This document shows, one piece after another, positions 55,501 through 64,000 of a DNA stretch of 64,000 nt. How positions within the stretch are numbered: position 1 is the first letter of the stretch; each line of letters starts with the position of its first letter. The notes below the pieces were generated by a model. That model saw only the letters and a program-made list of their open reading frames with translations, was not told the DNA's origin and made no database searches. The DNA is from Colias croceus (taxonomy: Eukaryota; Arthropoda; Insecta; Lepidoptera; Pieridae), in contig NC_059568.1 in assembly GCF_905220415.1 (NCBI RefSeq), positions 14,818,001 to 14,882,000 on the forward strand, written 5' to 3'. The position numbers were made by a program, and so were the translations under genes.

Positions 55501-57881
55501 CAAAATGACATTCCCCGCGTATATCGGCGTAGCGGCATTTTGGCGGGCTTTTCTGTCACTCGCTGTATCTGCCTTTGACAATTATTTGATACTAGTTGGC
55601 GATGGCATGTACGTGAATAAATTATTGTGCGTTTTATTAGGTTCTTAATAATAATAATTTTTCTTGGCTTAAGTATCCACGAAACATAAAAAATAAAATT
55701 GAAGGTATTTTTGTAAGCTCGTCTTTTTGATGAGAGCCTTAACCGTAGTACTGGTACTGGTCTATTCACGAAAAAAAGATTTCGTATATCCCTCACAAAA
55801 TTATATTAAAAAAAAAATATCTTAATACGTGCAAATAAACAGGCGCCGCGCCGAAGACTGGCAAGGATAGACTGAATTACTTTGTCACTTAATTAATATA
55901 ATAATTATGGTTATAAAAGAGTAGACATGACAATATTTACAACTACCATGTCGCTCTTCATTCTTCAGACTACACTACCGATTTATAAAACATTTTCAAT
56001 ATTAACAGACTAAGAACTTAAATTAATTAAACTTAAATTACACGCAATTTTAAGTATACCTAATATTAAGTACATTATTCAAATGAAGTCGTACACCTAG
56101 GATCTAGATTATTTAGAATATTATAATAATATACCAATTCATAGCTTTCCAATGAAAGCGTTATCAAACGAGATTAGTAATGCTAAATTACCCTCACTGC
56201 GTAATATTGAAATGTAAACTGATATTCTAAAATGATTGTTTCTTTTGTAGGTATGCTGATAATGGTTACCTACTTCTGTGATTACTATCGAACTGTAAAC
56301 AGTAAAGTTAACCAACAGAAAGTTACAACAATAGTGAGTTAAAATAAAAATTGACGATTCATAAACTCATATGCAAGTTTTACTTGTTTACAACTTTTTA
56401 TAATAACGTGCCAAGTTAATATTAATCATTACGTTGTAACCATTTATGACATAGTTCGTTCATTGGCACAGGTATGGTATAATCCCTTTTTTTTAATCAT
56501 TTAATGTTAGTCAACTCTCGTACCTAGGAATCTAACCTGGCAAAGTCCATTAACAAATTCGGCCATCCACCACCAATAAGGTGACAATACGTTTCCCCAT
56601 TTCACGGAATCGAGAGATATCGAAACTCGGCCGTGAAAGTTGCCGGAAGATGCAAGTTATGTAGGGTGGCCATGAGCGTGTGCCTGGGAATTGCGGTTAT
56701 GAACGCAATAAATACCTATGGGAATGGTCGCGGCGCGGTGACCACGGCGCACGTTTCTACCGGACCATCTCATACGAGGGTAACCTTGCTTTGTGTTTGT
56801 AACGGGATTGAGGAATTGTAATTACTTCATATTATGCTAGGCGAGCAGACATAATAAAGATTTTGTAGTGAAATATTTATATACAATAGCGTATCTCATC
56901 AACAGAAGTTAATGAACAGACGGCAAACTACATCGCATGTGTATTAAAAGTCATTGTTTTAATATAAAAGTGAAATAAACTGTTTGTATAGAGATCGCTA
57001 TGTATAGGTGAGCTTGACCTAGTTGTATCTAGACTATCATCATCATCGTTGCGATGCCCGTGCGAATTATGTGAAGGGGCATTCACGATTCTAATACAAA
57101 ACTAGTGTATTTTTAGAATCAAATGAAGAAATACCTATCAATTATTTTCAGTTTACTAATGTCCAATTTAATTTTAGATTAATGTTTAGACTGACTTTTC
57201 TTCTCCTTAGTTCACCTGGATCGATTCATTAAAAATGTAGCTTAGCCCACTCGAATATACTACACGTTGAATCTTTCTAAAAGTATTTTAAAATCGGTCA
57301 AGAAGTTTTTGAGCTAAATCTTATGCCATAATGGATGCAATTTCTTCTATTTCAAAGAAAATTATACATTTCGAGCACACCATAATCACACGTGAAAAGC
57401 GCTTCAGAATACCTTACAACAAAGTTACCGAAAAACAGGTCACTAGCCTGAAGGGTCTAAAACGTACGCACTAATGGTAGCACTAGTGGTTATGTGGAAT
57501 ATGGATTCCACATACCCACCTGCAATCCGTCACTTTGCACTATTTAAAATGCAGCATAATTTCACGGCGCCGCAGCGATACAGCCGTTTCGCGACCATTA
57601 ACCTAGTTCTGGCCATAACACACAGGGAAATAAAATATACACTGGGCAACGCGATTCTGCCCGTCGTTCTATACAAACGGCATGTGCATGTGTGCGTAAG
57701 CTTGTCACTGTGTGCGGTGGAACGCGTTCGAAAAACGGCCATGTTGCTTTTCAAAAATGTATGTGTGTGCCTATAAAGAATAAAATGGTACTAAAAATGA
57801 GATCGTGCAAGTTAATGGATTAATAATAGATGAATTTAAAATTATTCTATTTTAAAAGTGAACGTCACCTTTATTATAGAA
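52513..57881. other. AT-rich non-coding DNA
   Basis: No exon is convincing. A 20-bp motif is doubled near 54258-54300 (GCGCGTAACGGAAAAATGTC, then ACGCGTAACGAAAAAATGTT). Open frames at 56633-56821 and 57474-57776 sit in locally GC-richer DNA but show no domain. A short open stretch at 53335-53475 is discussed among the rejected items. Confidence 0.4.
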
Positions 57882-58063
57882 CTAGCGGTCCGCCCCGGCT
57901 TCGCCCGTGGTACATATTCACGTTTTCTCAACATAAGAACCACCCTCGTACTTCAAGGAATATAATAAAAAAAGAATTAAAGAAATCGGTTCAGCTGTTC
58001 TAAAGTTATGCGTTTACCAACACATTTTGGATTTTTGGGATTCATTTTTATATTATAAGAAGA
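57882..58063 (-). mobile_element. Helitron-like element, second subfamily
   Basis: CTAGCGGTCCGCCCCGGC at the 3' end, and TCTTCTTATAATATAAAAAT at the 5' end on the minus strand. It matches 52336-52512 inverted. Confidence 0.82.
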
Positions 58064-59634
58064 TTGTACAAAACATTGATATGCGAAAATTTATCTATTA
58101 CCTACTAATTAATATGGAAACTCGGTTCTTTGTCCCTCTTTATCTAAGGTCGAATTAACTATAACTGAAAGATACAGCACAGCGATTTAATGAACCCATG
58201 TCAAAAATCTTCACAATGAACGTGATAACAATATCAGCTGAAAACACATTTTCCATAGCGAAGTGCTTTTGTTCACTCCAGCGATGAGGGACGCTGACTT
58301 CAAAAGCGCTTAAAACTCCGACCATATATTAAAATCAAAGTGTTACATGTTTCAACACCTCTGCATTATTTAGAAGGCGCCACACAACCAAAGATGAAGT
58401 ATGAAGCTCCTATATTTTCTTCGTAATTTTATCACACAATTCACGTTTTAAAATAAAACTTCGAATACATATTATTAACACGGCAAAAATAAAGTTGCAT
58501 TTCAGTTACAGGAAATAAAAGCAGATCGCATCAAAAGTCCATTTACACCTAAAAGTATCCATGTATGTTTATTTGCGTCCACGCTGTCGAAGGGGCTTAG
58601 ATTTATTGAATACGTGCAATTTTTCCAGTGTTAAATTGACCGGGACAGTCTTTATCCCAATGCAGTGGAATTAGAGTAAATCTGATGGATTTTAAAAGCT
58701 TTTTTGAAACCGGCTGATTTCCGCGAAACCCAAATTAAGAGTATAAAGGTATACTTGGAAAATCATATTAACATGGATAGAGCATCGAATTCTCTGAATT
58801 CTGGTTTAAATATTATTTCAGTAAAAGTCACCCCGTGCTATGTTTTTTTTATCTGTAATATAATTGTTCGTAATGGACATTGATTAATATGATAAAATTA
58901 TAAATTAGGGTATTCATAAAGTAAAATGCCTTTCAATTTAAACACTCATTTAATAACAAAGCTAAAAGCACAACCCCTTTTGAAATAAATATCTCATCGA
59001 TGTATACGGGACATATTACCTATGTACTTTAAAAATAACTCGCCATACCATCGATCACAAACAAGCCCAAATGGCTTTCCTTTTCCTTCCAACTGAAAAC
59101 TAGCTCAAAAGCATATAAAGATTCCTCATAACAAGTTTATAGGAAAACATCTTTACACCGAAGTTGAGTCCAATTTCGTCAGAGAACAGAATTGGGTCAA
59201 ATTCGTCTTGAGATTTGATTAGCAACGGATATATACGTCTGCCATTGATAGTTCAAAGGTGAACAGTGCATTTGCTCCAGAAATTTAAAATTTTACAATA
59301 TGACATGAAATATAAAGAGAAGATAGAAACGTGGTTACCTATTGTAAAATAATCATGATTTTTATGTAATAATTAATGAATCATGAATAACTTATGTTTT
59401 ACCATCATAAGTTATTCATGATGATTTTAAGAACATATCAATTTATTTAATGAAGGGACGAAGGGACGTCGCCAATAAGTAGTCGAGTACCGAAAATTTC
59501 ATGTACCCCATAGAACAGACCAAAAGCTTATTAAGTTCTTTGTGGGTTTCTGTACTATTTATTTAAATCCATCTAAAAAATAATTAAACATTGTTAACTT
59601 TATTAAATTAAGTATCAATATAATTTTTCTACAG
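58064..59634. other. Non-coding DNA upstream of the orphan exon
   Basis: AT-rich, nothing recognised apart from the hairpin at 59380. Confidence 0.45.
59380..59422. repeat. 17-bp perfect hairpin
   Basis: ATCATGAATAACTTATG (59380-59396) pairs exactly with 59406-59422 around a 9-bp loop. Confidence 0.85.
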
Positions 59635-59787
59635 CGATATCCAAAAATCAATTACCAACCACTATAACCTGACCCGCCCAACCTACTCCCTAGAATATAA
59701 CACAGAGCTCTTTCAACACTGGTCACTCATCGCCAATGAACAAAAGTTCAACATGCACAGGCCAATTAAAGTTTCCAGTCTAGACAA
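59635..59787 (+). CDS. Orphan internal exon of an unidentified gene
   Basis: A 153-bp segment lies between a strong acceptor (TTTTTCTACAG) and a strong donor (GTAAGTACT). One frame is fully open through it, reading SITNHYNLTRPTYSLEYNTE, LFQHWSLIANEQ and RPIKVSSLD. The other two frames have stops. Base content is richer than the AT-rich flanks. It enters after two bases of a codon and leaves in the same phase, so it can be skipped without frame loss. I do not recognise the protein and see no partner exon in the window. Its strand is opposite to the KLF gene. Confidence 0.6.
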
Positions 59788-60106
59788 GTAAGTACTATAG
59801 CACTAATGAGACTTCCGTGCAAAACCTGTTCCGAAAGAAAGTAACTTCCTTGACCATCACATTAGAGTATGTGAAACACTGTTTTCTAAGTAACACGACG
59901 TTTTATTATTTAGAAAAATATACCGCTATTGCATATAAAGCGTGTGAAACGAGATTTGCCAAACGCAAGCTAAAACTTTATAAGATTCGTGAGTACGTAT
60001 TTCTTGAATTTATAAGAATTCCCTCTCTAGTAGATATCGACTAAAATTATTTTTGTTTATAGGTGATAGGTTTCACGAACATAGCTATATATTTATATAA
60101 ATAATA
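59788..60106. other. Non-coding DNA after the orphan exon
   Basis: Probably intron. The open frame at 59817-60044 starts inside it and has no features. Confidence 0.4.
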
Positions 60107-60352
60107 CTAGGTTTCCGCCCGCGGCTTCGCCCGCGCATTCAAAGAAAAACCCGCATAGTTCACGTTCCCGTGGGATTTACGAGATTGCGTCATTTTCCCG
60201 TGATAAAAAGTAGCATATGTCCTTTCTCGGGTATCAAAATATCTCCATACCAAATTTCATGAAAATTGGTTCAGTATAATAGTTTAGGCGTGATTGAGTA
60301 ACAGACAGACAGACAAGAGTTACTTTTGCATTTATATTATAGTAAGTATGGA
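60107..60352 (-). mobile_element. Non-autonomous Helitron-like element
   Basis: CTAGGTTTCCGCCCGCGGC, then CCCGTGGGATTTACGAGATT, (GACA)n at about 60302-60314 and the complement of TCCATACTTACTATAATATA at the 5' end. Confidence 0.85.
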
Positions 60353-62137
60353 TATCAAAATCAATAGTCCATAAGGAAAACAAAATATAAACAGGAAAAG
60401 TACACTGCAGTCAACACGAAAAATAGAACAAAATGGGATTGGAATCTCATTACAATGTTTAGAGAAGTCTTTGCATTTCATAACATTTTAGAATAAAACT
60501 TAATTAGAATTAAATTATTTTATTAATACAACAAAGATTTCTGAATTAAATATATAATTTGTGTGTAGTTGTTACTAATCGAAAATACTAGAATATAAGA
60601 CCAAAATTAGCACCTGACCACATTAAATAGTACTCTATCGACAGCAGATATTCACACTTCGACCAGATAAAATACATTAATTTCTAATCATTTGCACTTA
60701 AAATATTAGGTCTAGATCCCGGGTGTGAACAAAAATAACCTTAGGCTCGATCGACACGGTAGACTTGTCACCTACTTAGCCGTAAATAATCACCCAAAAA
60801 TAAAGGTTTCATAACGGGAGACAAAGTTGTTAAAAATATATTCAATATAATACATATTGTTATATTCAAAAATTTCGTCAAATTATTTGGAAATGTAATT
60901 CCAATTTTTTTTTTCTCTTCATTGGACCATAATATTTCTTCAATACAATAACTGTTTATAACATTATTTCCAACATTGCTGTGTCGTGTTTTATATTTTA
61001 TAGTGTGTCCTTAAGTTTTAATTTTATTATTAAAATTTAACTACTTTATAATTACCAGCATTTATGAATTATACGATCCTATAAATGTTGACAACAAAAT
61101 CCCGTTACTATTACTATTATAATATTGCGGTCGAAACAATCTCGCCAACTTCAAAAGCACCCGTAACCAAAGCGCATTCCTACATACATACCACAGTATA
61201 AAAAACAATGAACACAATAATTAGACGACATTTCGCCCAATGTCGAACCAACTGACATCCGTATTTATCGCACGCATACATTACGCATAGACGCGCTGCG
61301 TTTTAAGAGGGGTCTATTAATTTTAGCGTACACAGGATATAGTTAGGGCTGGCACGAGTGAGAAATTTTAATTAATTTATAAACATATTGTATAATGTCT
61401 TGTTTGAAAATCAGCGCTACACAGTACACAACACAGAATAGCGTTTGATCTACATTTAATATCTTGCTATTAAAATCTAAAATAAAAAAGTCTTAGACAA
61501 TTCTTCTATCAGCATAAAACTAACTTACCGATTGACTGATGTTCATCAGATTTTTTTACATTATTTATTTATATAATTACTGTATCTTCTCTCATAACAT
61601 AAAATAGTTCTATTTTAACCTACGCTTGCGATCGACTACAATATTAAACGTATTTTCATTCATAATTTAAAAATAAAGGTTCATTATTTCACCCATCGAA
61701 TGTTTACACTTTGTAGCGGCGGGACAAATGTGTCACTAATTGATGGGAAACAGATAGCGAGGTGTATTTTTAGCGCCACTTTATAAATAAGGGTTGCTGC
61801 GCTCGTGAAAATGTAAGTTTTATAGTTTATACTTTATACGTGCACTACGAACGCCCTGTTTACGGCTTGTTAATTTTAGGTAACATACATTTTTATAGTG
61901 TACTAGGCAATAGGGCTGTCAGAATTATGAAATAGAAAATTAGTAATTTTTTTATCGTAATGTAATGGTTATATTATACTAAACGGCGCTCGAGCTTACA
62001 CTCTGGCGAAAAAAATACGATTAAATTGATGCCAGTAAATTGCCTATATTTATTCCTATATTTATATATTATTGACTATTTATTCTTCGACCATTCAACC
62101 AAATTTTAAGTAATTGTTATCTAGTATTTATAATTCA
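60353..62137. other. AT-rich non-coding DNA
   Basis: No gene or named repeat is supported. Confidence 0.45.
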
Positions 62138-62360
62138 CTAGGTTTCAGCCCGCAGCTTCGCCCACGCAGTCAAAGAAAACCCCGAATAGTTCCCGTTCCC
62201 GAGAGACTTTCGAGGTTGCGTCATTCTGGGATAATGTCATTTCTCGGGTATCACAATATCTCCATACCAAATTTCATGAAAATTGGTTCAGTAGTTTCGG
62301 CGTGACTGAGTAACAGACAGACAGACAGAGTTACTTTCGCATTTATAATATTAAGTATGT
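62138..62360 (-). mobile_element. Non-autonomous Helitron-like element
   Basis: CTAGGTTTCAGCCCGCAGC at the 3' end, GTAACAGACAGACAGACAGA inside, and TTTATAATATTAAGTATG at the 5' end. It is colinear with 60107-60352. Confidence 0.85.
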
Positions 62361-63617
62361 ATTGAATAATAAAGATAAACTGCGTGTTAACAAATCAATC
62401 CAGAACATCCAACAAAAGCCCCATTGTTCCCTATTGTAAAACAACACATTTAGCAGTTAGCTGATCAACAGAACCGCAAATTGAGCGAACCGACACATCT
62501 GCCCTTTACCGCGCGATAGCAAACGCATTTTCCTCTCGGCAATTCCACACGATTCCCGTATCAGCATTCAGCGCATCAAAATTGCTCACACAATTTCGCC
62601 GACGTCAAACCGTAAATGCGGCATTATCCCACTAATCTCGCTCGCTCATTCGCAGCCGCTCTATTTGCATAAAGAACACTAAAATTATCGACCACTTAGC
62701 GGCAACAATGGTCCGACCTCAATGGCCTGACCGCTTTCGGTTGAGTAATATCGCTCCTAGTACACTCTCCGCCTGCGAAATAGCGGCTGGATGTGTGTCC
62801 TGGGCTTTATGTCTAATAGCGGGTACATTATGGCTGAGGCCTTATATCAAATAGCATTGTGTGGAGGAAGGGTGAAATGTAGGACTCTTAACGAGACTCA
62901 GATTGCAAATTGTTTAGACGTAGTTTAGAGAAATGTTACGATTCCTAATCAATTTATTCGTCAGTTTAATTCACAACGACGGTGTAATCCCGCCTTAATA
63001 TTATGTATTTCAATACTGTCGTGTTTGGTTACGATAAATGTGCAACAGTCTAGCTCTAGCGTATTAGAGAAACGGATTTTAGACTATTAGGTCAAGTTGT
63101 CTCGATAATATTTTACCTTCGTGAAAACGAGTAATAAATAAAATCTACACGACCCCACTAGTTTTATTAGTAAACGAAAATAATCGAATCGGTAGGTTAG
63201 GATTTTTTTTTATCGAATACGGATTTCCGATTCGATGTGTGTATTTTAATAGGCGCACAATATTGCCTGCAATTTGAAACGTAAAATTATTGGTCCCTAT
63301 AGCTTAATCACGACATTGAAATGAAAATTTTAAATCTAGATAATTCTCTTATTTTTCACCTACTACGTATTTTTAAGAACTAAAATGCATAATTATCATA
63401 GTAATATTCAGTTAACAATCATCATTTCTTTACCTCACGACAAGTTCCCAGCGTAAAAAGAGTTAGGTAAGTCCAAACGACATATATTCTGTCTATTAGA
63501 TTCCTAGCAAACACAATATATGACTCACAAACTATTTCTGTAAGTAGGTTGTACCAACATTACACTTGAAAACGCAATTAGACAGTCTCCGAGACGACCT
63601 TCGATGCAATTGTTATA
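62361..63617. other. Non-coding DNA with a GC-richer block
   Basis: The stretch from about 62460 to 62830 is less AT-rich than its flanks, with several CpGs, but encodes nothing recognisable. It may be regulatory. The rest is AT-rich. Confidence 0.35.
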
Positions 63618-63907
63618 CAGGGTGTAAGCAAATTTTATTGTATAAGCGTGCAAAGGCGATTATTCCGTTACTATTGCAGATACATATCAAAAAACTAATC
63701 TGATATCGAAAGCCCTTTACGACTATTTTATGATACTAATGTATAGGCGTATTTGATGTAAATTTTTTGGATATTTCCCGTTTTATTTAAAAAAAGTTAT
63801 TATGTTCATTTTACAAATTAGGCTTTCGATATCAATTTAAAGTTTTTTTTTTATATCTGCAATAGTAACGGAATAATCGGCTGTGCGCAATTAACGATCA
63901 CACCCTG
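63618..63907. mobile_element. MITE, shorter relative of 14433-14989
   Basis: It starts CAGGGTGTAAGC and ends with CACCCTG, flanked by TA. Internal GGCGATTATTCCGT and TTTTTTGGATATTTCCCG match the longer copy. The centre is deleted, leaving about 290 bp. Confidence 0.82.
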
Positions 63908-64000
63908 TATATTGTTGAATGTTGTATATGCGCTTACAACAACGTGATTTTAGCTTAGATTGTATAGCAATTTACTGGGGAATGATAATTGAAACAGCTT

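Noticed and set aside
56633..57776. Two ATG-started open frames (62 and 100 codons)
   Set aside because: They overlap open frames on the other strand, lack domains and have no splice or polyadenylation context that supports a gene.

Overview
The window looks like nuclear DNA from a moth or butterfly. It is AT-rich, has no bacterial-style gene packing, and shows introns with GT/AG borders. It carries repeat families I recognise as lepidopteran: Lep1-type Helitron-like elements with an internal (GTCT)n tract and a CTAG end, a tRNA-derived SINE, RTE-like 3' ends with a GAT-rich tail, and Jockey-clade LINEs. I cannot name the species. Family names are from memory and no search was run.

Positions 1-36,600 are almost entirely layers of mobile DNA. 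An 85-bp satellite (1-883) has an inverted, shorter counterpart at 7109-7400. Between them lies a complete CR1/Jockey-like LINE on the minus strand (1051-6238), which split a Helitron-like element into two halves. From 7.4 to 15 kb there are MITE-like pieces, a near-perfect 0.6-kb inverted repeat (9577-10189), several Helitron-like elements and a coding-free derivative of the Jockey LINE. From 15.7 to 23.4 kb lies a decayed Ty3/gypsy LTR retrotransposon (gag, RT, RNase H and integrase remnants). It is interrupted by a TIR element with a cysteine-rich ORF (16485-18809, itself carrying a MITE), a Helitron-like element that contains a LINE fragment (19002-19478), two tandem Helitron-like copies and a 1.6-kb TIR element with TA target duplication (21671-23284). 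Two same-strand copies of one Jockey LINE follow. The first (about 24.5-29.0 kb) has lost the start of ORF1. The second (about 31.0-36.6 kb) has full-length ORF1 and ORF2. Between them are a SINE, an RTE 3' end and a PIF/Harbinger transposase remnant.

Positions 36,800-64,000 are different. A host gene on the minus strand encodes a Kruppel-like factor of the KLF6/7 (luna) type. Three exons are visible: 46394-46106, 43567-43403 and 43019-42844. The first coding exon is not found and is probably beyond the window. A roughly 6-kb block downstream of the stop has almost no transposon debris and may be a long 3' UTR. The KLF reading frame continues for 32 codons past its TAG stop with every third position G or C, so the stop may be read through, or may be a mutation or sequence error.

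The region right of 46.4 kb is mostly AT-rich non-coding DNA with scattered Helitron-like copies. It also holds one orphan plus-strand exon (59635-59787) of an unidentified gene. A Harbinger-like MITE rich in palindromes (44974-45388) sits in a KLF intron.
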